Assembly: GCA_937889015.1 (NCBI GenBank)
Contig: CALARR010000136.1
Span: forward strand, 1-29,241
DNA: 29,241 bases
DNA from: an uncultured Planctomycetales bacterium
GTDB taxonomy: Bacteria > Planctomycetota > Planctomycetia > Pirellulales > Thermoguttaceae
Reading direction: 5' to 3'
How positions within the stretch are numbered: position 1 is the first letter of the stretch; each line of letters opens with the position of its first letter. The notes below the pieces were generated by a model. The model was not told the origin of the DNA and did no database searches. It saw only the letters and a list, made by a program, of their open reading frames with translations. This document shows, piece after piece, positions 15,037 to 23,796 of this stretch. Made by a program: the position numbers and the translations under genes.

Positions 15037-18000
15037 ATGGGATGTCGATTGGTAGCGCGCGTGGAGTTGGGTCTGCTGGCCGTTGTTGTCGCTGCGAGTC
15101 TTGGGTCCACGCCGGCGTCGGGCGCTTCGACCGCCGAGCGATTGGCGGACGACGCCTACCTGATTCGCGACGACTCGGGCAATTGGGGCGGGCCCTCCAA
15201 GGGCATCACGCACCAGCGCGGGCCGAACTACCAGGCCAAGAAGCGGCTCGATCTGGCCGACGTGCCCGAAGAGTTCTGGCGACATGTGACCGAAGTCCGC
15301 TTGTCGGCCTTCTTCTGCGTGCGCGACTACTCGGAGCACGACCTGGGCAAGGCCAACGGGCTGGACGAAACGCTCGAAATCGTGGTCAACGAGCACGTCA
15401 TCGCCGTGCCGACCAAGGCCGGCCTGCCCGCCTGGACCGGCACCAGCGTCGGCGGCATGGCCATGCGCTGGCACGAGTTCCGCCTGCCCAAGGAATACCT
15501 CCTGCGCGGTCCCAACGAGATCGTGTTTCGCCTCGCCGCCCCGGCGGGCAAGAAGCCGGACGATTATCTCTATCTGGGAATCGACAGCCAGGTGCCGAGC
15601 GGTCGAAGTTGGGGCAAGCTCAGTGCCGCCAGCGCGTGGCATCCCGATAAACTGAACGCCTTGGGGGCCACCGGGGAGTACATGGTGCGGTTGGTATTGC
15701 TGGCCGGCACGCGCGAGCTGATCGCCTCGTGGGAGCCCGGCCAAGACCCCCGCGATCCGGCAGGCGTGATCCAATACGCGGGCACACACAGCGGCCGGCC
15801 GCGGATCGAGTGGGACCTGTCGCGGTTGGATCGATCGGTGATGCCGCGCGTGACGGTGGAAACGGCCGGCGGCCAGCCGATCGAGTTGTGGTGGCTGTAC
15901 GAGAGCGGGCTCCCGCTGGCCAAGCCGGCCAAAGGGCCAGGCCCGAAACACATGTTCCAACTTGGCACGGCGGCCACTTTCGTGCCCAGCGGCGTACAGC
16001 TTGCGCCGGACGCGGTGTGGAAGCGGATCACGCTCCAGGCGGCCAAAGGCTACCAACCGCCGGTGAAGCCGGTGGACATGGCCCCGGCGATTGCCGCGCC
16101 GGCCGGCAAAAAGGTCGACCGCACCGCGCCCTGCCGACGGGAAGGGGATCAATGGACGCTGGAGAATCCCACCGCTCGAGCCGTGTTGACCACTACTGGA
16201 GGCCGCCTGCGGCTGAAATCGCTGTACAACGAGTTGGCTGGGGCGGAAATGGTCCGCGACGCCGATGCCTCGGCGCTGTGGCTGGTCGAAGTCGATGGCC
16301 GACAATATGCCGGCGAGCGGGACTTCGCGCTCCGTGACCTGCGGTTGTCGTCGGACAAGCAGTCGATCACAGCCACATGTATGTGCGAAGCGATTGGCCT
16401 GGAAGCCCAGTTCACGGCCAGCGCCGATCTGTGCTTGGGGCTGACAGTAACCAACCGCAGCGGCAAGCCGCTGGACTTCAAGCTGGCTTTTCCGCATCTG
16501 TCGGGCCTGGCCGTGTCGCAACAGCCGGCCGACGACTACTACTTCTATCCGTTCAGCGGCCTGGTGAGCAATGCGCCGGCCTTGATTCGCTACGGCTACG
16601 GCGACCATCAGGCCCTGTACCAGGTGCTGGACCTGTTCAGTCCCCAGCGCGGAGCCGGCTTGTCGATCGCCTGCACCGACAACGAAGGCTGGTACAAAGT
16701 CCTGGCCCTGCGCAAGCACGTGCCGGGCCGGGCCGAAGTCAACGCCGACCTGCCACGCACGCCGACGGCCGACGAATTCAAGTGGAGCAACTCGCTGCCG
16801 GCCGTGCCGGGCATCGGCCTGACGTTCGAGTATCTGCGGCGCACGCGCGCCCCGGGCGAATCGTTCCAGACGCAGGCGGTGCAGTTGCACGCTCATGCCG
16901 GCGACTGGCACACGGCCATGGAGGACTATGCGGCCTGGTGCCACCGGCAATGGAAGTTCCGCCCCCATCCCTCGCGTCTGGACAGCGTGTGGAACATGAT
17001 CGCCGCCGGCTGGGGCAAGAATCCCCTGTTCCGCGACGGCCGCTACAACAGCGAGTTCATCAAGCCGCGGTGCGACTGCATCGAACTGATGTCCTGGTGG
17101 GAATGGGCCCCCTTGGGCCCCTGGCGCACGTCGTGGGATAAGTTGGAGGAGAGGATCGGAGCGGCATTGTACAAGCGGTACAGCAACTACTGGGTCAAGG
17201 ACCCGGTGACCGGCCAGACCATGTATCCGCTCAACCGGGGCGACTACGACGGCTACAACCAGCGCTGGGGCGGTCTGCCAGCCTTGCAGCAGGCGATCAA
17301 GGACTACCGCAAGTCATGCCCCCTGGTCACGCTCTATACCGATCCCCTCCTGGCCGACGACAACACGCGCTGCGGCCAACAGTGGGGCAAGCTGTGGGGA
17401 ATCGTCAAGCCCGACGGGTCGTATCGCACCAACTACGAGTCGTGGAACATGTGCCACGACGTGGCCGAGTATCGCCAATACGTGGCCGAGACCATGAAGC
17501 GCGTGCTGCGCGAGACGGGAGCGGACGGGATTCGGCTGGACGAATACGGCCACTGCGGGGCCGCCTGCTTCAACAAGCAGCACAAGCACACCTTTGCCGA
17601 ATGGGGCTGCACCGAGTGGCAGAAGGCGATTGCCGAGACCAGCCGCCTGGTACGCCAGGGCATGGACGAAGTCGATCCAGGCTCAGTGCTGACCACCGAG
17701 CACCCGGGTTACGACTATCTGCTACCGCACCTGGAAGGCTGCATCACCTACGATTTGACGGTGCTGAAATCGTCCCTGCGACCCTTGGAGTGCAACCTGC
17801 AACGGTTCTACTTCCCCGAGTGCAAGGCCTATGAGTTGGACCACCGCGGAGCCGACCGCAAACACCGGAAACGGTTCTGGAACGCGGTGGGCTCGTTCGG
17901 CAGCTACTATCCCGAGCCTCTGGACGCCATCCTGCGCGAGAACCAGGCGGCGTTTTCCAGTCGCGACTGCCGGCCGTTGGTTCCCACCTTGATGCAAAAT

Positions 18001-18453
18001 GTCTATGCCAATCGCTTTGCCGCCGACGAGAAGACGATCTACACACTCTACAACGCCACGGGTCATTCGGTGGCGGGGCCAATGCTACGCCTGCCGCGAC
18101 TGGCCGGGCATCACGCGGTGGAACTGCTCAGCGGACGCGAGTTGAGGGGCCGAGCCGCGGACGATGGGCTATCGCTGGAGGGATACATCCCACGCGACGA
18201 GGTGTTGTGCGTAGCCTGGCTGCCCAAACGGTTGAAGGTGGCCAGCCAGGGACGACGGTTGAAGGTGGAAATCGCGCAAGAGACCACGCGCGGGCAAATC
18301 GTGCTGTGCGGCGCTGAGGGGAAACGTCTGTTGGACGTGCCGGCCAAGCAACCCATGGAAATCGACCTGGGCGAACTGCCCGACGGCCAACGGCCCGTAT
18401 GCGTCAAGTTGCTCTCCCAAGGCCAACTGGTGGACTGTGTCGGGTTGCCGTGA
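15037..18453 (+). CDS. Secreted DUF6259-like glycosidase-related protein
   Basis: A very large (1138-residue) exported protein. The start at ATG 15037 is fixed by AGGAGG about 9 bases upstream and by the signal peptide (MGCRLVARVELG, a hydrophobic core, cleavage near ASG-AS). The N-terminal 300 or so residues look like beta-sandwich modules. Residues about 365-640 form a second beta-rich region like those that precede glycosidase barrels. The following part (about 640-990) looks like a TIM barrel: WNMIAAGWGKNPLF, YNSEFIKPRCDCIELMSWWEW, then GADGIRLDEYGHCGA with Asp835, and LTTEHPGYDYLLPHLEG with Glu888. Those acids sit where clan-D-type glycosidases keep catalytic residues. I place it in the DUF6259 group from memory of its architecture. 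Substrate and activity are unknown. It has its own promoter-like site and no obvious link to the SPFH cluster. Confidence 0.7.
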   Translation: MGCRLVARVELGLLAVVVAASLGSTPASGASTAERLADDAYLIRDDSGNWGGPSKGITHQRGPNYQAKKRLDLADVPEEFWRHVTEVRLSAFFCVRDYSEHDLGKANGLDETLEIVVNEHVIAVPTKAGLPAWTGTSVGGMAMRWHEFRLPKEYLLRGPNEIVFRLAAPAGKKPDDYLYLGIDSQVPSGRSWGKLSAASAWHPDKLNALGATGEYMVRLVLLAGTRELIASWEPGQDPRDPAGVIQYAGTHSGRPRIEWDLSRLDRSVMPRVTVETAGGQPIELWWLYESGLPLAKPAKGPGPKHMFQLGTAATFVPSGVQLAPDAVWKRITLQAAKGYQPPVKPVDMAPAIAAPAGKKVDRTAPCRREGDQWTLENPTARAVLTTTGGRLRLKSLYNELAGAEMVRDADASALWLVEVDGRQYAGERDFALRDLRLSSDKQSITATCMCEAIGLEAQFTASADLCLGLTVTNRSGKPLDFKLAFPHLSGLAVSQQPADDYYFYPFSGLVSNAPALIRYGYGDHQALYQVLDLFSPQRGAGLSIACTDNEGWYKVLALRKHVPGRAEVNADLPRTPTADEFKWSNSLPAVPGIGLTFEYLRRTRAPGESFQTQAVQLHAHAGDWHTAMEDYAAWCHRQWKFRPHPSRLDSVWNMIAAGWGKNPLFRDGRYNSEFIKPRCDCIELMSWWEWAPLGPWRTSWDKLEERIGAALYKRYSNYWVKDPVTGQTMYPLNRGDYDGYNQRWGGLPALQQAIKDYRKSCPLVTLYTDPLLADDNTRCGQQWGKLWGIVKPDGSYRTNYESWNMCHDVAEYRQYVAETMKRVLRETGADGIRLDEYGHCGAACFNKQHKHTFAEWGCTEWQKAIAETSRLVRQGMDEVDPGSVLTTEHPGYDYLLPHLEGCITYDLTVLKSSLRPLECNLQRFYFPECKAYELDHRGADRKHRKRFWNAVGSFGSYYPEPLDAILRENQAAFSSRDCRPLVPTLMQNVYANRFAADEKTIYTLYNATGHSVAGPMLRLPRLAGHHAVELLSGRELRGRAADDGLSLEGYIPRDEVLCVAWLPKRLKVASQGRRLKVEIAQETTRGQIVLCGAEGKRLLDVPAKQPMEIDLGELPDGQRPVCVKLLSQGQLVDCVGLP

Positions 18454-18935
18454 GCCGCAACACGTCGACACCCTGCCATCAACGAGTACCGATTCAAAAC
18501 CCACATCGGCGTGAAGATGGGTATTGCGGGAAGTGTAGGGCGTATACATTCGTGCCCGCGCTTCGTAAAACTTTGGTAACCGTTCGTTGATAATATGCGA
18601 ACTGGCCTTGCGCTGCAGGGGGGGGATGGATTATGAAGGACACATGGCTCCACTCCTCCCCGAAGATGTGGCTCGCAAGTTGACCAGGGTGGTCGCCCAG
18701 GTCGTCACTTCGTCTGCCACGCTTCTGCCGCGAGTAGCCACTCCTCCCCGATGCGCGCTCATGGCTTGTGACGCGCGCCGATGTGATTGCACCTTTCTGG
18801 CCGTATTGTCATGAACAACCCAGGTTGGGATACCACGTCCGGCGGGGTGGCTCGCGGCTTCTGGCTGCCATTGTCTCAATCGGTGAACTGGTTTAGCATC
18901 AGCGTCCCGAAATGGGCTTTTGGGATGGAGGATTC
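18454..18935 (+). other. Intergenic region of about 480 bases
   Basis: No conserved gene is visible. A 62-codon frame (18626-18814, starting MDYEGHMAPLLPEDV) follows a G-rich run and could be a small protein, but its second half looks non-coding. The 14-base string CCACTCCTCCCCGA is present twice, at 18650-18663 and 18738-18751. An AT-richer patch near 18555-18598 could hold a promoter, but no hexamer pair has good spacing there. Confidence 0.5.
18871..18899 (+). promoter_or_regulatory. Promoter-like site before the E1 gene
   Basis: TTGTCT (18871-18876) lies 17 bases before TAGCAT (18894-18899), four of six matches each. A start near 18906 would give a 30-base leader to the ATG at 18936. Confidence 0.35.
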
Positions 18936-20960
18936 ATGACCAGACTCATGCAGGACAACGGCTTGCTTCGTGCGCTGGCTGGCGTGGCGCGCTTCCCCGA
19001 GCGATTGCAGCCGGACATGTTGTACGTCACGGCCTATCGAGCCATGTATCTCTCGCGGTGCCTGGAAGAGCGGCTGCTGGAGCTGTTCCACAAAGGCTAT
19101 GTGAAGGGAACCGTCACCACCAGCGACGGCAACGAGGCCACCGCCGCCGGTATGGCCCTCCCGCTGCGCCCCGGCCGGGACGTGGTGGCGCTGCTGCATC
19201 GCGACCTGCCGGCGCACCTGCTGTTTGGGGCCGATCCCTACGATCTGGTCTGTCAATACATGGCCAACGCCGACAGCATCACCCAGGGGCGCGAAGGAAA
19301 CGTGCACCACGGCGATCCGGCCCGGCGCCGGTTCCCCATGATCAGCCACCTGGGCAACATGCTCGGTACGGTCGTCGGAGGAACCTGGGCCGCGCGTCAA
19401 CAGGGCGAGGACGTGTTCGGGCTGGCTGTGATCGGCGACGGCGGGAGCAGCGCGGGCGATTTCCACGAATCGATCAACATCGCCTCGGTGCTCAAGTCGC
19501 CAGTGCTGTTTGTCGTGCAAAACAATCATTACTCGTTTTCGACGCCCACCTCGGCCCAATACCATTGCCGCCGGCTGTCGGATCGAGCGGCCGGCTACGG
19601 AATCCGCGGACAAACGATCGACGGCACGGATCTGGACCAGGTCTACCAATCGGTCTACGACGCCCTGGAACAGATGCACGAGGACTCCTTGCCGCAAATC
19701 CTGGAATGCATGTGCGTGCGTTTGCACGGGCACGCCGCCTATGACAAGGGCGAGTACGTCAGCGCGGCGCAGATGGAGGCCTGGCACGCCCAGGATCCTC
19801 TGCCCAAGGCACGTCAGCGGTTGGCCGTATTCTGCAACGAGGATGAAATCCAGGGCATGGAGCAGGAGGCCCAGGAAGAAGTCCGCGGCGCGGTCGCACG
19901 CGCCCTGGAAGTCGCTCGGCCCGACCCCAAGGCCCAACGCTGGACGCCGCACCTGGACTGCCCGCTGGATCCGGTTGAGCCATTCCAGGCCAAGCGGGTC
20001 AAGAATGGCGAGGCCATCAAGCGGGCCTTGGACTACATCCTGGCCAAGCGACCCAAGGCGTTCTTGCTGGGGCTGGATATCGGCACGTACGGCTCGGCCT
20101 TCAAGACCTGCAAGGGGTTGATCGACCATCATGGACCGGGACGGGTGATCGACATGCCCTTGTGCGAGTCGGCCACCGTCGGGTTTTGCCTGGGCGCATC
20201 GCAGGTCGGCGGCGAGCCGATCATGGAGTTCCAGTTCGCCGATTTCTCGACCGAGGCCGTGACGCAGATCGGCCTGAACGCCGGCACCTGGTACTATCGG
20301 TCAGGACACGAAGCGCCGCTGCTGTTTCGCCTTCCATGCGGAGGAGGGCTCACCTTAGGGGCCTTTCACTCCGGCGAGTTCGAGGGGTTGTGGTCGCGAT
20401 TCCCCGGGCTGAAGATCCTCTACCCGGCCACGGCCCAGGAGTGCTACGAGGCGATCCTCGCGGGCTTCTTCGACCGCAACCCGTGCGTGGTCCTGGAGCA
20501 CAAACAGCTCTACTGGAGTAAGTCGGGCGATATCGACTTTGATGGCGATTTGGGGCATGTGTGGCGTCCACGGCGGTATACGGAAGGAGACGAGCTGACG
20601 GTGGTGGCCATCGGTTCGATGGTCTTCGAGGCCCTGACGGCCGCCGGACGACTGAATCGTGGGGTGGAAGTCTGGAATCCGTTCGTTCTGCAGCCTCTTT
20701 ATCTCGCCCAGATTGTTGAGTCAGTCGAGAAGACCGGTCGGTTGTTGGTCGTTCAAGAGTCTGGAGAGACGCAGGGCTTGGGCGACCGGATCATCTCACT
20801 CGTTGTCCGGCAGGCTCACCAGGCGTTGAGATGCGCGCCGCGGCTGCTGGCCGCGCCCGACGTTCCTGTGCCCTTTGCACCGGAATTGGAGGCACACTAT
20901 CGGCCGGACGCGGGAAAAATACAAGCAACCATGGAAAAAATACTAAGCGAGGGCCACTGA
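18936..20960 (+). CDS. Fused alpha/beta 2-oxoacid dehydrogenase E1 component
   Basis: A 674-residue thiamine-diphosphate enzyme that joins the E1-alpha and E1-beta subunits of branched-chain-type 2-oxoacid dehydrogenases. It would decarboxylate a 2-oxoacid and acylate a lipoyl group. The alpha part (about 20-330) has the cofactor motif GDGGSSAGDFHESINIAS beginning at Gly167 and ending in NN at 196-197, and HLGNMLGTVVGG before it. The beta part starts near 355 (VKNGEAIKRALDYIL), with GLDIGTYGSAFK, the cofactor-side block MPLCESATVGFCLGAS, and EFQFADF. No lipoyl or E2 catalytic domain is attached and no E3 gene is nearby. The next gene supplies a lipoyl domain on a KASIII enzyme, which suggests the acyl group is used for chain initiation. 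ATG 18936 has GGAGG 5 bases upstream; ATG 18912 is an alternative. The substrate cannot be read from sequence. Confidence 0.85.
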   Translation: MTRLMQDNGLLRALAGVARFPERLQPDMLYVTAYRAMYLSRCLEERLLELFHKGYVKGTVTTSDGNEATAAGMALPLRPGRDVVALLHRDLPAHLLFGADPYDLVCQYMANADSITQGREGNVHHGDPARRRFPMISHLGNMLGTVVGGTWAARQQGEDVFGLAVIGDGGSSAGDFHESINIASVLKSPVLFVVQNNHYSFSTPTSAQYHCRRLSDRAAGYGIRGQTIDGTDLDQVYQSVYDALEQMHEDSLPQILECMCVRLHGHAAYDKGEYVSAAQMEAWHAQDPLPKARQRLAVFCNEDEIQGMEQEAQEEVRGAVARALEVARPDPKAQRWTPHLDCPLDPVEPFQAKRVKNGEAIKRALDYILAKRPKAFLLGLDIGTYGSAFKTCKGLIDHHGPGRVIDMPLCESATVGFCLGASQVGGEPIMEFQFADFSTEAVTQIGLNAGTWYYRSGHEAPLLFRLPCGGGLTLGAFHSGEFEGLWSRFPGLKILYPATAQECYEAILAGFFDRNPCVVLEHKQLYWSKSGDIDFDGDLGHVWRPRRYTEGDELTVVAIGSMVFEALTAAGRLNRGVEVWNPFVLQPLYLAQIVESVEKTGRLLVVQESGETQGLGDRIISLVVRQAHQALRCAPRLLAAPDVPVPFAPELEAHYRPDAGKIQATMEKILSEGH

Positions 20961-21095
20961 AGGGGCATTGGAGGGCTTGCCTGCCTGCCGGTTCTTGACT
21001 ATCGTGCCTGTCACCAAGGTGTGGGCACTGCGGTTCTTTGAGCCGGCCGCCCTTGAGCCCTGCTTCAGACAACGGATTCGCTGCAGGATATTGTG

Positions 21096-22415
21096 ATGGA
21101 AGAAAGTACGTTCCGGATCCCCCTCTATCTCCCCGCCCAGGGGGCTACGGAGACCGAGGCCACGCTCATCGAATGGCACGTGGTCGAGGGGGATTTCTTC
21201 GAGAAGGGACAAGTTCTCGCCCAGGTCGATAGCGTCAAGTCGGTGTTCGACTTCCAAGCCCCCTGTTCCGGGCGCGTGATGAGACTTCTGCACCTGGAAG
21301 GCGAGACCATTCCTTACACGGAGCCGGTGCTGGAAATCGAGACGGCCGACCAGGGCATGCGCGACTGGATTCCGCCGGCGGTGACTGTCTCGCCGATCGA
21401 GCCGCGACAGCAGCCGTTGCCCGACCGCAAGACCGGTAAGGGCGATCTGCCCACGGCGGCGATCCTGGGGGTGGGTGGTTATCTGCCGGATCGTGTGGTC
21501 AGCAACGAGGATTTGGTGCGGTGGTTCCCGGATGTCTCGCCGGACTATGTCTACCAGGTGACCGGCATCCGCCAACGCCGCTGGGCCACCGACGGCGAGA
21601 AGCCCTCCGACATGGCCTACGCCGCCAGCCTGGAGGCCATCCGCAAGGCCAACATCGCCATCAAGGACATCGACGCGGTGATCGTGGCCACGACCACGCC
21701 CGACGTGGCCATGCCTTCGATGGCCTGCATCCTCCAGGATCGGCTGGGGCTGGGTTCGATCCCGGCTTTCGACCTGAACGCGGCTTGCTCCGGCTGGCTG
21801 TACGCCGTGGCCATGGCCCAGAACATGATCCTCACCTCCATGGCCCGCAACGTGCTGACCATCGGCGTGGACATGCAGTCACGCTTGCTGGACAAGAATG
21901 ACCGCAATACGTGTTTCATTTTTGGTGACGGGGCAGGGGCGGCGGTGATTTCCGCCGCCAGCAGTGGGCATCAGATCCGCCGGGTAATCCTGGGGTCCGA
22001 TGCCCGAGGCCTGCGCATGGCTCGTCGTGAAGAGCCGGGCTACCTGGTCTCCAACGGCTATGCCGAGGTCGATCCGTGGATCCGTCTGGACGGCCAGATT
22101 CTATTCCGCTACGCAACGGAGAGCTTCATCCACCTGATCCGCGATATGTTGGACTACGCCGGTTGGGCGGCCGACGACACACGCTGGGTCATTCCGCACC
22201 AGGCCAACGGGCGAATCCTCAAGGCGGCCGCCAAACGTAGCGGAGTGCCGTTCGATCGCTTCTTCCTCAACGTGGAGCGGGTCGGAAATACGTCCAGCGC
22301 CAGCATCCCCTTGGCGATGATCGAGGCCGAGGAAGGGCTGCGCTCGGGCGATAAGCTGGTGCTCTGCTCGGTGGGCGCCGGCCTGACCACGGCCGCCGTG
22401 GCCGTGGAGTGGTGA
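21096..22415 (+). CDS. Lipoyl domain fused to a KASIII (FabH-like) condensing enzyme
   Basis: A 439-residue two-domain protein. Residues 1-83 are a biotinyl/lipoyl domain: VEGDFFEKGQVLAQVDSVKS places Lys48 at the hairpin tip that is modified in E2 proteins, and CSGRV continues the fold. A charged Pro-rich linker (about 84-118) resembles E2 swinging-arm linkers. Residues 119-439 are a 3-oxoacyl-ACP synthase III with the full triad: Cys231 (NAACSGW), His368 (IPHQANGRI) and Asn398 (VGNTSSASIP). FGDGAGAAV is also typical. KASIII starts fatty-acid or polyketide chains by condensing an acyl group with malonyl-ACP. With the E1 enzyme 135 bases upstream, the likely job is to take acyl groups from Lys48-lipoate directly to Cys231. 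GTG at 21093 is an alternative start; ATG 21096 has AGGA 7 bases upstream. I know of no characterised example. Confidence 0.85.
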   Translation: MEESTFRIPLYLPAQGATETEATLIEWHVVEGDFFEKGQVLAQVDSVKSVFDFQAPCSGRVMRLLHLEGETIPYTEPVLEIETADQGMRDWIPPAVTVSPIEPRQQPLPDRKTGKGDLPTAAILGVGGYLPDRVVSNEDLVRWFPDVSPDYVYQVTGIRQRRWATDGEKPSDMAYAASLEAIRKANIAIKDIDAVIVATTTPDVAMPSMACILQDRLGLGSIPAFDLNAACSGWLYAVAMAQNMILTSMARNVLTIGVDMQSRLLDKNDRNTCFIFGDGAGAAVISAASSGHQIRRVILGSDARGLRMARREEPGYLVSNGYAEVDPWIRLDGQILFRYATESFIHLIRDMLDYAGWAADDTRWVIPHQANGRILKAAAKRSGVPFDRFFLNVERVGNTSSASIPLAMIEAEEGLRSGDKLVLCSVGAGLTTAAVAVEW

Positions 22416-22424
22416 GGGCGAATG

Positions 22425-22452
22425 TGGGATGTGGAATGTAGGATGTGGGATG
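22425..22452 (+). repeat. Heptamer array (TGGGATG-type, 4 units)
   Basis: TGGGATG, TGGAATG, TAGGATG and TGGGATG run without gaps just after the KASIII stop. The GGATGT core is the reverse complement of that in the array at 13396-13423. Confidence 0.75.
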
Positions 22453-22475
22453 TGACGATGAGCGGCGAGACTCCG

Positions 22476-22520
22476 CCCCCTAATCCCTAATCCCTAATCC
22501 CTAATCCCTCCCCCATCCCC
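22476..22520 (-). repeat. Telomere-like heptamer array with G-quadruplex pattern
   Basis: Four exact TAATCCC units (22481-22508) are flanked by C5 runs. On the minus strand this gives repeated GGG tracts separated by 4-base ATTA loops, a canonical quadruplex pattern. It spans the last codons and stop (22487-22489) of the glycosyltransferase gene and lies between convergent genes, so it may act as a transcription end or barrier. Confidence 0.7.
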
Positions 22521-23689
22521 AACATCTCGCGATACACCCGCGCCACCCCGGCGGCCATGCTCTGGTCGGAGAACTCCTGGGCCTGACGGCCCAGGGCATG
22601 GGCCCGAAGCTGGCGCCAATCGACGCGGCCGTCGAGTACGCGTGCGATGGTCGCGGCCAGTTCCCCTGCATCGCCGGGCGGGACGAGCAGGCCATCCCGG
22701 CCGTCGCTGATCGCCTCGGGAATGCCCTCCACCTGCGTGGCGACGACCGGCGTGCCGGTGGCCATGGCCTCCAAGACGACCATCGGCAAGCCTTCGCCAA
22801 ACAAGCTGGGCAGTACGAACAGATCCATGCGTGCCAACTCGGCCGGCACCTGGTCGGAGAATCCGGCCCACTCGACGACGGGATCCAGGTCCAACCGCCG
22901 GCAAAGCCCCTTGAGATGCGCCTCGTATTGCGGGGTCTCAAAGGGCCCGACCGCGCGCAGGCGGACCTGGAATCCTTGTCGGCGGAGCAAGGCCAGGGCT
23001 TCCAGCAGCACCTCGGTCCCCTTGCGCGGCCGGAAAAGGGCCACCGTGCCCAGGGTCCAAGTGCCGCAGGGCAATGCACGGAAAGGGGCGGGCTGCATGC
23101 GCGGCACGCCGTTGTGGACCACGACCAGACGCCGCGGATCAACCCCGGCCCGCTCCATCTGCTGACGCAAGCTCTTGGAAACGGCAATCAGGCGGCGGGC
23201 GCTGCGCACACTCCAACGCTCGATCAGCCGGTTGAGTAGGTTCTGCCAACGTCGCGTCGAATCCCGGGCCGTGGGGCTGTGCACGTGATAGACCCACGGC
23301 ACGCCGCAACGGCGCGCGGCCAGGCAACAAATCATGGCCGTGCGCGGCGTGTGCGCGTGCAGCAATCGATAGCCCGCACGGTCCACCAGGCGTGCAATCT
23401 CGAAGGCCGGCCGGAGATCGAATCGGCCTCGCATGCCCAACTCGTACAGGGGCGACTGCGAGCACCGCACCGCCGCAAAACGTCCCGGCTTGAGGCAGGC
23501 AAAGGCCGCCTCAAAGCCTTGCGCGAGCAGGCATTGGGCCAGCAGATCCTGCACTCGTTCGGCGCCCGCGTAGTGCTCGCCGTTGATCACGTGCAGCACC
23601 GGAATCACCGCCTTGGCGGTCGGCAACTGTGGTTGTGGTGGAACCACGGTCGTGGTGGGCAGCGATTCGGACATGTCCACGGCGGTCAT
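22487..23689 (-). CDS. GT4-family glycosyltransferase
   Basis: A 400-residue cytoplasmic or membrane-associated GT-B glycosyltransferase that would move a sugar from a nucleotide donor to a lipid-linked or polysaccharide acceptor. The N-terminal domain has VLHVINGEHYAGAERVQDLL, the glycine-containing loop of GT4 enzymes, and LLHAHTPRTAMI. The C-terminal domain has VALFRPRKGTEVLLEAL and the donor-binding EX7E motif with Glu299 and Glu307 (GEGLPMVVLEA), then GTPVVAT and GRDGLLVPPGD. A GAGGGG about 9 bases upstream supports the ATG at 23689. The last residues (GEGLGIRD) and the stop are encoded by the TAATCCC heptamer array, so the natural end may have been altered by repeat insertion. It follows the WcaJ-like gene by 107 bases and probably acts in the same exopolysaccharide pathway. 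Donor and acceptor are unknown. Confidence 0.88.
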   Translation of the reverse strand: MTAVDMSESLPTTTVVPPQPQLPTAKAVIPVLHVINGEHYAGAERVQDLLAQCLLAQGFEAAFACLKPGRFAAVRCSQSPLYELGMRGRFDLRPAFEIARLVDRAGYRLLHAHTPRTAMICCLAARRCGVPWVYHVHSPTARDSTRRWQNLLNRLIERWSVRSARRLIAVSKSLRQQMERAGVDPRRLVVVHNGVPRMQPAPFRALPCGTWTLGTVALFRPRKGTEVLLEALALLRRQGFQVRLRAVGPFETPQYEAHLKGLCRRLDLDPVVEWAGFSDQVPAELARMDLFVLPSLFGEGLPMVVLEAMATGTPVVATQVEGIPEAISDGRDGLLVPPGDAGELAATIARVLDGRVDWRQLRAHALGRQAQEFSDQSMAAGVARVYREMLGMGEGLGIRD

Positions 23690-23796
23690 CCGGCGGTCCC
23701 CTCTGTGCGGCTGGCCTAAGAACCTATCCTAGAACCGCCCCAGCCACCTCGGGCGGCCCTGCAAGACTGAACTGCCGGCAGGTTTTCGGACCGGCT

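Noticed and set aside
18587..18814. A 75-codon frame in the intergenic gap
   Set aside because: Non-ATG start and a low-complexity second half; kept only as a possibility in the intergenic entry.
22425..22508. CRISPR-like array
   Set aside because: Units are 7 bases with no spacers, and no cas gene is nearby.
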